DNA of 64,000 bases from Paraburkholderia panacisoli (GTDB taxonomy: Bacteria > Pseudomonadota > Gammaproteobacteria > Burkholderiales > Burkholderiaceae): NCBI RefSeq assembly GCF_008369935.1, contig NZ_VTUZ01000033.1:1-64000 (forward strand). Reading direction: 5' to 3'. The position numbers were made by a program, and so were the translations under genes. Of this stretch, positions 34,963 through 43,675 are shown piece after piece. The notes under the pieces are model-generated. The model made no database searches. It was not told the origin of the DNA and worked only from the letters and a program-made list of their open reading frames with translations. Every line of letters starts with the position of its first letter. Positions within the stretch are counted from its first letter, which is position 1.

Positions 34963-35022
34963 TGCGGCGACGATAGTGATAAGCGCCCGCATGCTTCCCA
35001 TGGTGACCCGCAAAGGTCGCGC

Positions 35023-35790
35023 ATGATGCATTCCAAAGGTGTTGCGGCGGATATGCGGCTTGGCGCTGGTGAACAGCGCCAAGCCGAGACCGCCGGCGTC
35101 GGCTGCTTTCTCTATGTGCGGCAAGGCGGCGTGTGGGTAACGGCGGGGCGACGCGCGTACTGTGTGACCCAAGGCAATGGCATCTGGCTTCCCCCGGCCG
35201 TCGCATATAGCGTCTGCGCGGTGTACGGAGCTGATATTTGCGCGCTTCGAGTCGATACCGTCCTCGGCGCCGATTTCGTACCGGCGGCGCGCGTTCTGAC
35301 TTGTTCCGACGTGTTGATCGCGATCTTCTCGGCGACGCAACGATCGGTTATCGAACGCTCATATGCCGCGGTCGTGGCCCTGTTGGCCGATGAGTTGCGT
35401 GCAGTGCGTGAAATTGGCGGGAGTTTTGCTGTCCGCATGCCGGGATCGGGAAGCCGTGTCGCGGCGCTATGCGAGGCGCTGCTCATGCATCCAACCAGGG
35501 ATGTGGCGATTGAGGAGGCGGCAAGCCGGGCGGGAGTCAGCTGCCGTACCTTGAGCCGGATTTTTACGAGAGAACTGGGCGCCAGTGTCGGCCAATGGCG
35601 CCGGGAGGTGCAGGTGGGGGCGGCGATGTGCGCCCTTGTGCATGGGCTTTCCGTGGCGGAGACGGCCCGTGTTCTCGGATTCACATCGAGTGCGTTCTCG
35701 ACGTTCTTTAAATCACGAATCGGCAATGCACCGCGCGAATGGCTCGCGCGTCAGCGCATCACCCCGCCCGAACGAAGTGCTTCCGCCTGA
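35023..35790 (+). CDS. AraC-family regulator with N-terminal cupin sensor
   Basis: 255 residues. The first ~130 residues form an AraC-type ligand-binding cupin (LYVRQGGVWVTAGRRAYCVTQ, GIWLPPAVAYSV). Two helix-turn-helix motifs follow: VAIEEAASRAGVSCRTLSRIFTRELG (about 165-190) and LSVAETARVLGFTSSAFSTFFKSRIG (about 210-235), the second being the family signature. AAAGG precedes ATG 35023. It closes the dioxygenase operon on the same strand and converges with the LacI gene, 24 bases apart. It is probably an activator sensing a pathway compound in addition to LacI. Confidence 0.9.
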   Translation: MMHSKGVAADMRLGAGEQRQAETAGVGCFLYVRQGGVWVTAGRRAYCVTQGNGIWLPPAVAYSVCAVYGADICALRVDTVLGADFVPAARVLTCSDVLIAIFSATQRSVIERSYAAVVALLADELRAVREIGGSFAVRMPGSGSRVAALCEALLMHPTRDVAIEEAASRAGVSCRTLSRIFTRELGASVGQWRREVQVGAAMCALVHGLSVAETARVLGFTSSAFSTFFKSRIGNAPREWLARQRITPPERSASA

Positions 35791-35814
35791 CACATCGGCG
35801 CTTTTTCTCCGCAA

Positions 35815-36912
35815 TCATTTGGCGGATGTCGGCGCGGTTTTCGATGCTCTCGCCCGCAGCGGTGCGTTGCGTGGCGCGGCGGTCGAGCCGCGCACCATAA
35901 GTACGGGGGGAAGCGTAATGCGGTGCGGAGCCACGCCCGGTGACCCTATCATCCCGAGCAGCAGTCTTGCGGCCTGGCGGCCCATCTCGCGGTGCTGGAT
36001 GCGCAGCGTAGTTAATGGCGGATGAAGCATGTCGAGAAGCGGCATGTCGTTGTGACCGATGAGCGAAATATCTTTCGGGCACACCAGACGTTGTTCCGCG
36101 AAAACGTCATAGCATCCCAGCGCGATCAGGTCATTCGCGGCAATGATCGCGGTCACGCTTTTGTGCTCCTTCAGCAGCTGCTCGCAGGCCACACGGCCCG
36201 CTTCACGCGTGAATTCCGCAGCCTCGAGAATGACCGTCCCGGCCAGGCGATGCTGTTGCGTAGCCATCTGGAAGCCCTGGATTCGCGAGAGCCCGGTTGC
36301 CAGGCGCTCAGGGCCGGCGAGATGCGCTATTCGCTTGTGCCCCAAGGCCACCAGGTGATCGACCGCAAGCTTCATGGAGAGGAAGTCATCGTTGATCACT
36401 TCCGGCACCTGTCCGCCTTCCTCCGCGCGATTCACCAGCACGACGGGTATGCCATCGAGAATGCAACGGCGCACTAACGGGTCGTGACGGGCGGCGGTTG
36501 CGAGGACCAGGCCGTCGACCTGGCGCTCGAGCATCTGCTCGAGCATGCGCTCCTGGTCCTTCAACGTGCCAACGGTGTTGGCGATCAGGACGCCGTAGCC
36601 AACGGCCGCGAGTTCTTCTTCGATGCCGCAGACAATCGGCGGGAACACCGGGTTTTCGATGTCGGGCAAACACACGCCGACCACCCTTGACTGGCCTCCG
36701 CGAAGCGCGGACGCGAGCTTGTTCTGGCGGTAACCCACCGCTTTCGCGGACGCCAACACTCTGCGGACGACTTCGTCTCCAATCAGGTGACGGGTTGCAG
36801 GATTGAGCGCTCGCGAGACGGTCGACGCGTTGACAGACGCATGCAGCGCGACTTCGCGAATGGTGACGCGGCTCGTTGCGCGGGATTCTGATGATTTGGC
36901 CATGGATGTCAT
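35815..36912 (-). CDS. LacI-family repressor, candidate master regulator of the catabolic island
   Basis: About 365 residues if started at ATG 36912 (or ATG 36903); the open frame extends to 37050 but the extra part is hydrophobic-aromatic, overlaps the operator region and has no family similarity. The LacI HTH is at about 16-36 (VTIREVALHASVNASTVSRALN), followed by the hinge helix (NKLASALRGGQSRVVGVCLP) and a periplasmic-binding-protein-like sensor domain (VCGIEEELAAVGYGVLIANT, GHKRIAHLAGPE, ISLIGHNDMPLLDMLHPPLTTL). It is divergent from the ABC importer genes. Operators of LacI type flank it and recur at other promoters of the island. Confidence 0.93.
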   Translation of the reverse strand: MTSMAKSSESRATSRVTIREVALHASVNASTVSRALNPATRHLIGDEVVRRVLASAKAVGYRQNKLASALRGGQSRVVGVCLPDIENPVFPPIVCGIEEELAAVGYGVLIANTVGTLKDQERMLEQMLERQVDGLVLATAARHDPLVRRCILDGIPVVLVNRAEEGGQVPEVINDDFLSMKLAVDHLVALGHKRIAHLAGPERLATGLSRIQGFQMATQQHRLAGTVILEAAEFTREAGRVACEQLLKEHKSVTAIIAANDLIALGCYDVFAEQRLVCPKDISLIGHNDMPLLDMLHPPLTTLRIQHREMGRQAARLLLGMIGSPGVAPHRITLPPVLMVRGSTAAPRNAPLRARASKTAPTSAK

Positions 36913-36981
36913 TGTATAGGTGCAAAGGGTTGCTCTCAATGTTGCAAGTACAAACCCTATGTACTGAGCGTCATAAATGAA

Positions 36982-37025
36982 TTGACAAAGGTATCTGTCG
37001 GAATAGTATATGCATACGTTTGCAT
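36982..37025 (+). promoter_or_regulatory. Promoter with overlapping LacI-type operator for the ABC importer
   Basis: TTGACA (36982-36987) is followed after 16 bases by TAGTAT (37004-37009). Directly on it lies the operator ATGCATACGTTTGCAT (37010-37025). The layout copies that in front of the dioxygenase operon. Transcription from here would give a 5' leader of about 200 bases before the binding-protein gene at 37232. Confidence 0.75.
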
Positions 37026-37099
37026 AAATATTGTTGCGCGGTGAGGTCAATGGCTACGCGTGCGCGACGCAGCAAAAGCTTAATAACTGATCCTCACTT

Positions 37100-37115
37100 A
37101 AGCAATCGTTTGCAT
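37100..37115. promoter_or_regulatory. LacI-type operator, second site in the ABC importer leader
   Basis: AAGCAATCGTTTGCAT, with the central CG and both TGCA-type half-sites, lies 90 bases downstream of the site at 37010. Two sites in one control region suggest cooperative repression or looping. Confidence 0.7.
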
Positions 37116-37231
37116 CGACTATGCGCAAGATCGGAAGTGCTTCCCGCGATGCATTCCTGCAACTGGGCTGGCGTACCGTGCCCGGGCACTCGCCTGAAGC
37201 CTGCCAAGAAAACATTTAACCGGAGACGACC

Positions 37232-38230
37232 TTGAAACTGACGACAGAACTGACAAGCCGACTGGCGAAAAAACGCATGCTCATCACCTGTGCGTTCGCA
37301 CTGGGCATTGCCGCAGGGCCAAACGCATTTGCAACAGGCGAGAGCGTTGCTGCCTTCTACAAGAATCAGGTCGATCCACATTTCGCGCTCGTCCACGCCG
37401 GCGTTGACGCGGCAGCCAGGGAACTTGGCGTTTCGGTAACTCACTACGCGCCGACGCGGCCCAATGATCTTGGCGAGCAACTCAGCGAGCTCGAGGACGT
37501 GAGTGTCAGAAAACCCAACGTCGTGCTGTTCATGGGTGTCAACCCTCATGGTGTGGTTCCGGAGATCGAGAAGGTCAACGCGATCGGTATCCCGATCATC
37601 AACTACAACGACCGGGTCGCAGGCGGCAAATTTGCCTCGGTCGTCGTTGCCGATGACTTCAATCTTGGACTGGACATCGGCCGCTATCTGCTAAAGAGCA
37701 TGGGCGGGAAAGGCAATGTTGTCATCCTTGAAGGCGTGAAGGGTTCCACCACGAGTGACGAACGGGTACGCGGTTTTCACAAGGCGTTGGAGGAGTTTCC
37801 GAACGTCAGGCTGCTCGCCTCCCAGCCTGCGAACTATCAGCGTTTGCAGGCGCTCCAGGTCATGGAGAACCTGATTCAGTCGAATCCGAAGATCGACGGT
37901 GTTCTCGCGGCGGCGGACGTGATGGCGATGGGGGCCATCGAAGCATTGGAGGCAGCCGGCCAGAAGCAGGTCAAGGTGGTGGGTATCGGAGGCGTGCCGG
38001 AGTCGGTCAAAGCCATCAAGGACGGCCGGCTGCTGGCGACCGCCGAATTCAACGGCTACAAGATGGGCTGCATTGCCACGATGGCGGGCGTGAGGACGGT
38101 ACGTAAGGAGTCCGTTCCGCAGACCATTCTGATCAAGGGCACCGTCATCGACAAGACGAACTACGCGCCGTTCGAAGTGCTGGGCGACAAACGGCAGTGT
38201 CCGAAATGGGACGATGTCGTTAGTAACTAA
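37232..38230 (+). CDS. Periplasmic sugar-type substrate-binding protein (CUT2 ABC importer)
   Basis: 332 residues; TTG start with GGAG seven bases upstream (in-frame ATG 37277 is less likely because it cuts the positive N-region). A signal peptide (about 1-35, cleaved near AFAT) precedes a ribose-binding-type fold: FYKNQVDPHFALVHAGVDAAARELGV, PNVVLFMGVNPHGVVPEIEK, VVVADDFNLGLDIGRYLL, VLAAADVMAMGAIEALEAAG, VVGIGGVPESVKAIKDGRL. It delivers substrate to the RbsA/RbsC-type proteins encoded next. Substrate unknown; the surrounding genes suggest a sugar-like, cyclitol or glycosylated precursor of the aromatic pathway. Confidence 0.92.
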   Translation: MKLTTELTSRLAKKRMLITCAFALGIAAGPNAFATGESVAAFYKNQVDPHFALVHAGVDAAARELGVSVTHYAPTRPNDLGEQLSELEDVSVRKPNVVLFMGVNPHGVVPEIEKVNAIGIPIINYNDRVAGGKFASVVVADDFNLGLDIGRYLLKSMGGKGNVVILEGVKGSTTSDERVRGFHKALEEFPNVRLLASQPANYQRLQALQVMENLIQSNPKIDGVLAAADVMAMGAIEALEAAGQKQVKVVGIGGVPESVKAIKDGRLLATAEFNGYKMGCIATMAGVRTVRKESVPQTILIKGTVIDKTNYAPFEVLGDKRQCPKWDDVVSN

Positions 38231-38325
38231 CGAGGTAAGGGTTTGCGCTGTCGCGGTGCGCGATATCGCTCGAACGATACGCTTGCATTGCCAGTGGCTG
38301 CTCGAACCGCAAAGTGAAGGCAAAC

Positions 38326-39837
38326 ATGGAAACAACGATTCCGACCGCAGCCGTCCCTCTTCTGGAATTGCGCAAGATCTGCAAGAGCTTCCCAGGTGTG
38401 CGCGCCCTGGCTGACGTCGACCTTCAGCTGTATGCAGGTGAAGTGCATATGCTTCTCGGCGAGAACGGCGCTGGGAAGTCATCCTTGATGAAGGTACTGT
38501 TTGGCGCGTACCGAGCCGACTCCGGCGAATTCTTCAGCAACGGCCAACCGATAACCATCGAGTCGCCGGCCGACGCCAAACGACTTGGCATTGCGGTGAT
38601 CTTCCAGGAGTTCTCTCTCGTACCGCATCTGACTATCGCGCAGAACATCTATCTGGGGCGCGAACCGCGCAATCGCTTTGGCCTGATCGATCATCGCAAG
38701 ATGCATCTCGACGCCAGGGGGGCGCTCGAAGAACTTGGACTTGCCTACGATACCCACGCGTACGCGGCCGACCTCGGCGTCGCGCAGCAGCAGATGGTGG
38801 AGATCGCGAAGGCGCTCTCGCACGATGCCCGGGTGGTGGTCATGGACGAGCCGACTGCAGCGATTTCCGATCGTGAGGCGGAGGCGCTGTTCCGTGTCGT
38901 CAGGAAGCTGCGCGAGTCCGGTGCCGCGATTGTCTATATCTCCCATCGCATGAAGGAGGTGTTCGACCTGGGCGATCGCGTCACGGTACTGCGCGACGGC
39001 CGCCTCGTGCAGTCGATGCCGGCCACCGCGGCGACATCGGATGAACTGATCGCGTTGATGGTGGGCCGATCAGTCGGGACGGCGTACAAGCGCCAATATT
39101 TCGGCGAGCCGGGCAAGGTCGCGCTCGACGTGCGCCAGTTGACCACCAAGACCGGCGTTCGAGGTGTCGATCTGCAGGTTCGATGCGGCGAGATCGTCGG
39201 ACTCTCGGGACTGGTCGGCGCAGGGCGCACGGAGGTCGTGCGCGCGGTCTTCGGCGCGGACCCGATTCAAACCGGCCAGGTCACCGTCTTTGGGGAAGCT
39301 GTGACCGGCGGTCCTGACAAAGTCGCGGCAATGGGCGTGGGTCTGATTCCTGAGAACCGGAAGCAGGAGGGGCTGGCGCTGAAGCGCTCCGTGCATGAAA
39401 ACCTGCTCACTTCCAGCCTGTGGAAACTCTTTCCGAAAGGGTGGTATCAAGCGGAGAAAGCAAGGAGTGCGACTAAAGTGCTCATCGATTCCTTGCGGAT
39501 CGCGCCCGGTGACCCCAATAAATGCGCCCGTGTCCTGAGCGGCGGCAATCAGCAGAAGATCGTGATTGGCAAATGGCTCAGTGCCGGCTGCCGGCTGTTC
39601 ATATTCGATGAACCGACGCGTGGCATTGACATAGGCGCAAAGACGGAAATTTTCAACTTGATCGAGAAACTGATTAAAGACGGTGCCGCGGTTCTACTCA
39701 TCAGCTCTGAACTGACGGAGATCGTTCACGTTTGCGACCGCGCATACGTCATGCGCGAAGGCGTGGTCTCGGGTGAATTACCAAGAGAGAGCTTGAGCGA
39801 ACGGAACATTCTTCGCCTGGCGATGCACGGGAGTTAA
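38326..39837 (+). CDS. CUT2 ABC importer ATP-binding protein (RbsA/MglA type)
   Basis: 503 residues from ATG 38326 (AAGG six bases upstream; an in-frame GTG at 38314 has none). Two fused nucleotide-binding domains, as in RbsA: Walker A GENGAGKSS (about 44-52) and a degenerate second Walker A GLVGAGRTEVV (about 295); Walker B VVMDEPTAAIS and LFIFDEPTRGID; signature in domain two LSGGNQQKIVIGKWL. It powers import by the two permeases downstream. The gene lies between the binding-protein gene and the first permease gene. Confidence 0.94.
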   Translation: METTIPTAAVPLLELRKICKSFPGVRALADVDLQLYAGEVHMLLGENGAGKSSLMKVLFGAYRADSGEFFSNGQPITIESPADAKRLGIAVIFQEFSLVPHLTIAQNIYLGREPRNRFGLIDHRKMHLDARGALEELGLAYDTHAYAADLGVAQQQMVEIAKALSHDARVVVMDEPTAAISDREAEALFRVVRKLRESGAAIVYISHRMKEVFDLGDRVTVLRDGRLVQSMPATAATSDELIALMVGRSVGTAYKRQYFGEPGKVALDVRQLTTKTGVRGVDLQVRCGEIVGLSGLVGAGRTEVVRAVFGADPIQTGQVTVFGEAVTGGPDKVAAMGVGLIPENRKQEGLALKRSVHENLLTSSLWKLFPKGWYQAEKARSATKVLIDSLRIAPGDPNKCARVLSGGNQQKIVIGKWLSAGCRLFIFDEPTRGIDIGAKTEIFNLIEKLIKDGAAVLLISSELTEIVHVCDRAYVMREGVVSGELPRESLSERNILRLAMHGS

Positions 39838-39840
39838 ATC

Positions 39841-40812
39841 ATGGAAGCAATCGTTGAAAGAAGCGGTGTGATACGCAAGCGCCGGCCTGTGCCGTCGATT
39901 GTCGCGGCGAGTGCCGTGCTTGGCGCGGCGGCGATGCTCGGTGTGCCTGGGTTTGCATCGAGTGGCAACCTCACCAACATCGGATTGCAGCTCTCGATCC
40001 TGCTGATGATTGCCATGCCGATGACGCTAGTCATTCTGAGCGAGGGGCTCGACCTCTCCGTGGGTGCGCTCCTCAGTCTCTGTGCGGTCGTGTTCGCTCA
40101 GACGCTGGGGTTGGGGTGGGGCATCGCGCTGGCGTTATGTGCTTCAGTAACGGTGGGAATACTGACTGGTCTCTTCAACGGCGTACTCATCGCGAAGTTG
40201 GGGCTTCCTCCCTTTGTTGTCACGCTTGGTACGCTCGGCATTGCCCACGGTATCGCGCTAGTGCTGACGGACGGCAACGCGGTTGTCGTCGAGAACCCCA
40301 GCGTAGCGCAGCTCTATGCGTGGAACCTTCTCGGCATTCCGTTTCCGGTGATCTTTGCGCTCATCGCGTATGCATTAACCCATCTCCTGCTATATCACAC
40401 CCGGTTTGGCACCTATGTGTTCGCCATCGGCGGTAATCGGGATGCGCTGCTTCTCGCCGGTATCAAGGCCAAAGTCTTTCACATCGCGATCTATGTCTTC
40501 GGTGGATTGATGGTCGGACTGGCGGCGCTGGTGCTGGTCGGCCGAATGAATTCCGCCGAGCCTAACTCGGCGATCGGCATGGAGTTCGACGCGATTGCGG
40601 CCGTGGTCCTCGGCGGCACGTCTTTCGAGCGTGGCGAAGGATGGTTGTTCGGCACAGTCATGGGCGTATTGACGATCGGCGTTTTGCGCAATGCCCTGAA
40701 TCTCCTTGGCGTTGAGTCTTCTCTTCAGGTGGTTTCCGTCGGGATGCTGGTACTCCTTGTCGTTGTTATCGACAGTGTGCGCAAGTCCAGAGTCAACGGA
40801 GCGAAAGCATGA
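39841..40812 (+). CDS. CUT2 ABC importer permease (RbsC type), first
   Basis: 323 residues, about 8-10 transmembrane helices. RbsC family marks: LVILSEGLDLSVGALLSL (about 61-78), NGVLIAKLGLPPFVVTLGTLGIAHG (about 113-137) and the EAA-like coupling region AIGGNRDALLLAGIKAKVFHIAIYV (about 194-218). It starts three bases after the ATPase stop and overlaps the next permease by four bases (ATGA). The two permeases should form a heterodimeric channel. Confidence 0.93.
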   Translation: MEAIVERSGVIRKRRPVPSIVAASAVLGAAAMLGVPGFASSGNLTNIGLQLSILLMIAMPMTLVILSEGLDLSVGALLSLCAVVFAQTLGLGWGIALALCASVTVGILTGLFNGVLIAKLGLPPFVVTLGTLGIAHGIALVLTDGNAVVVENPSVAQLYAWNLLGIPFPVIFALIAYALTHLLLYHTRFGTYVFAIGGNRDALLLAGIKAKVFHIAIYVFGGLMVGLAALVLVGRMNSAEPNSAIGMEFDAIAAVVLGGTSFERGEGWLFGTVMGVLTIGVLRNALNLLGVESSLQVVSVGMLVLLVVVIDSVRKSRVNGAKA

Positions 40813-41816
40813 ATATTCTGAACAACTCCCGTTTCGTATGGTCCCGCGTCAGCCAGCTGGATGTGCGAAATCATGTCCGCGAGGAAACGGCCACGCTGAT
40901 CTATCGCGCCGTACTCATCGTTCTGATTGCGATGGCATTGGTCTTCGCGACGTCTGCGTTCTCCACGGCCCCCAATCTGCTCAACGTTCTGCGTCAGGCC
41001 AGCCTGATGTTCCTGCTCGCCTCCGGTCTCACGCTGGTGATCCTGTCTGGCGGCTTTGATCTCTCAATCGCGGCCAATCTTACGCTGTCGGCCTGTCTGG
41101 CGGCGGGTGTAATGAAGACTGGCGGGTCGCCGATTCTCGCGGCTGCAACCGCGCTTTCTTGCAGTACGCTCATTGGGCTGCTTAATGGCCTGGCCGTGAC
41201 GTTGCTGCGGCTTCCACCGTTTCTCGCCACCTACGGGATGCTTTGGGTCGTTCAGGGGCTCGCGTTCCATTACATGGGCGGTAACGAAATCTACGGCTTT
41301 CCGGCGGGCTTCAGAGCACTGGGCACAGGATTCCTTGGCGGCATACCGTTGCCCGTCTACATGATGGTAGTCGTGTTGCTTGGTGCGACGATCGTCACGG
41401 GAGGTCTCAATTTCGGCCGGGAAATCTACGCGATTGGCGCCAATAGCGAGGTTGCGAGGCTCTCGGGGATACCGGTGCGCCGGCGCAAAATTACTGTCTA
41501 TACGATAAGCGGCTTGATGTCCGGGATTGCCGCGCTCATCTATCTCGCGCGGGTCAATGCAGCAGATTCAGCCATGGGCGAGCCGCTTCTGCTTCCCGTT
41601 ATCGCGGCCATATTGATTGGTGGCACATCCCTGTTCGGTGGCGCAGGGAGCTTGCTGGGCACGTTGTCCGGATGTCTCATTCTCGCGCTCGTGATCGACG
41701 GGATGAACCTCTTGAACCTCAACGCAAACTGGCAGCCGTTGATCATTGGTACCGTTCTGCTCATTGCCGTGCTTGCGGACGTGCTCGGACGGAGCAGAAA
41801 AGAGCGGATCGGCTGA
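40809..41816 (+). CDS. CUT2 ABC importer permease (RbsC type), second
   Basis: 335 residues with the same plan as the first permease: LTLVILSGGFDLSIAANLTLSA (about 76-97), NGLAVTLLRLPPFLATYGMLWVVQG and AIGANSEVARLSGIPVRRRKITVYT. An N-terminal soluble extension of ~35 residues (VSQLDVRNHVREETATLI) precedes the first helix. Last gene of the importer operon. Two different RbsC-type permeases in one system is less common than a homodimer and hints at an asymmetric substrate path. Confidence 0.93.
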   Translation: MNILNNSRFVWSRVSQLDVRNHVREETATLIYRAVLIVLIAMALVFATSAFSTAPNLLNVLRQASLMFLLASGLTLVILSGGFDLSIAANLTLSACLAAGVMKTGGSPILAAATALSCSTLIGLLNGLAVTLLRLPPFLATYGMLWVVQGLAFHYMGGNEIYGFPAGFRALGTGFLGGIPLPVYMMVVVLLGATIVTGGLNFGREIYAIGANSEVARLSGIPVRRRKITVYTISGLMSGIAALIYLARVNAADSAMGEPLLLPVIAAILIGGTSLFGGAGSLLGTLSGCLILALVIDGMNLLNLNANWQPLIIGTVLLIAVLADVLGRSRKERIG

Positions 41817-42448
41817 CGCTGCTGGGCGATGAATGACCTCAAGATTGCTTGTCGATCCAGGTGTTGTTCGTCGTGCACGCACTTCGCCGCTGTTGTCGCT
41901 ATTTCCAGTTACCGTTAGTCATGAAAACGGACGCTTTGATAAGTCGCGAGACTGCGAGGTCAAGGATTTTAACCCGATGTTCCGTAATATCTGGATAACG
42001 ATCCGCTCGAGACAAACGCGGTGGGTAACCGGATCGGTCGAGAACGCGCCGGGAGAGTAGGGTGATTAACGGATCTGCAGTGCGTGACCGCTACTGCAAA
42101 CTGTTCTTCTCTTTGCGAAGGCACGCTTACTAAACCTCATCTGATTAATCGAAATACCGAGGAAAAGCATAAGTCAAAATTTTTTTTGCCAGGAAGAGAT
42201 CGCACAGTCTTATGCAATCGATTGCATGAATGTTGCATTAGATGTGGGGAAAGATTTGGCGTGGCGGCGGCTCGGAAGCTAGCAAAGACAACGACCGAGG
42301 CGATGTGGCTGTCTTGCAAATGCGTCGTGACGGGTCGTTTAGCCTGTCTTTCCTGCCCGAATGATTCGTACAACGAATATACAAATGCGAGCTGTGAAAT
42401 CGGGAGCGGCTGGCAGTGAATCCATTACATAGAGCGAGTGAGGAAGAC
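41817..42448. other. Long leader/intergenic region in front of the second porin
   Basis: About 630 bases. No supported gene. It holds the LacI-controlled porin promoter (42186-42227), leaving a leader of about 230 bases before the porin start. An AT-rich patch with eight T residues lies at about 42180. Confidence 0.5.
42186..42227 (+). promoter_or_regulatory. Promoter with perfect LacI-type operator for the porin
   Basis: TTGCCA (42186-42191), 16 bases, then TCTTAT (42208-42213). The operator ATGCAATCGATTGCAT (42212-42227) is a perfect 16-base palindrome and begins in the -10 box, as at 30482 and 37010. It is the best copy and defines the consensus. It ties the porin and possibly the following genes to the LacI regulon. 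Confidence 0.8.
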
Positions 42449-43567
42449 ATGAAAAGAAGGCTGATTGCCGCAGTCATTGGTGCGGGGCTGTGCAGCGCCG
42501 GTTTGAGCTGTGCGAGTTTTGCGCAGAGTAGCATCACGATGGCGGGCAAACTGGACAACGGTATCACGTTCGTCGACAACGATGGCGGTCACCACAATTA
42601 CAAAGCCGATAGCGGCGTGCTGTTTCCAAATCTATGGATACTGACTGGCACCGAGGATCTGGGCGGCGGCGTCAAGACCGTGTTCAAGTTGTCGACCCTG
42701 TTTAACCTGAACAACGGCCAGCTCAATCAGCCGAACACCTTATTTGGCCAGCAGGCATGGGTAGGTCTGCAGACCAGCTACGGCACGCTGACGATGGGCA
42801 ATCAGTTCGATTTCAGCGCGGATTTCTTCGGTCAGTTCAACGTGGGCGCTTCCGGCAGCGGCTACGCGATCCACCAGGGCGATTTTGACCACACCAACAA
42901 TGACCGCATAAAGAATTCCATCAAGTACACGAGTCCCGTATGGGGCGGCTTCACTTTTGGGGCGATGTACGGCTTTAGCAATACGGCCGGGAGCTTTCAT
43001 GACGGAAGCGGTTGGAGTGCCGGCTTGCAATACGCCAATGGACCTTTGATTGTGGGGGCGGCGTACACGTACCAGGCCAAGCCCACGCTGGACCCCTATG
43101 CGCAAATTGGTGTCCACACGTTCTTCAACGTGCCTGTCGCCACTGTATCGGACAACGTCGCGACCGATCTGATGCCCGAGTTTCAGATCGACTCTCTGGG
43201 AACGTTCGGGATCGGCGCATCGTACGCGATTGGAGACTTCACGCTCTACGGCGACTTCAGCGACACCACCCTGAAGTACCAGGCCCAGACCTCGGTCATG
43301 CATGTCTATGAAACCGGGGCGACGTATCAGGTCACACCGGCCACGCAACTGGTTCTGGGTTATCAGCACACCGGCTTCGAAGGTCACACGTGGAACCAGT
43401 TGACTGCAGCGGCACTTTATTCGCTGTCGAAACGTACTCAGGTCTACATCTCCTCGGACTACCTGAAAGCATCGTCCGGTGTGGACGCCGTCATCGGCGG
43501 GAGTTTCGCACCCTCGTTGGCGGGGCAGCAGGCTGACGTGCGAGTCGGCATGTATCACGCTTTCTAA
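42449..43567 (+). CDS. OmpC-type porin of the catabolic island
   Basis: 372 residues from ATG 42449 (GAGG upstream; the GTG at 42416 would put extra residues before the signal peptide). Signal peptide cleaved after SFA (A25). Porin landmarks: SSITMAGKLDNGITFVDN, GTEDLGGGVKTVFKLSTLF, QQAWVGLQTSYGTLTMGNQ and a C-terminal strand ending YHAF. It diverges from the porin at 22277-23497 in the loops. With a LacI operator on its promoter it is probably the outer membrane entry for the substrate imported by the ABC system. Confidence 0.93.
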   Translation: MKRRLIAAVIGAGLCSAGLSCASFAQSSITMAGKLDNGITFVDNDGGHHNYKADSGVLFPNLWILTGTEDLGGGVKTVFKLSTLFNLNNGQLNQPNTLFGQQAWVGLQTSYGTLTMGNQFDFSADFFGQFNVGASGSGYAIHQGDFDHTNNDRIKNSIKYTSPVWGGFTFGAMYGFSNTAGSFHDGSGWSAGLQYANGPLIVGAAYTYQAKPTLDPYAQIGVHTFFNVPVATVSDNVATDLMPEFQIDSLGTFGIGASYAIGDFTLYGDFSDTTLKYQAQTSVMHVYETGATYQVTPATQLVLGYQHTGFEGHTWNQLTAAALYSLSKRTQVYISSDYLKASSGVDAVIGGSFAPSLAGQQADVRVGMYHAF

Positions 43568-43675
43568 CAACGCTTATTTCGCGGATTCGTCTGCGTTGCG
43601 ATAACCGAATTGGGGAAGTGCTCCCCGTCCCAGCCGAAGCTGGAAATTTTAACGACTGATTGGAGGAGTCAACAC

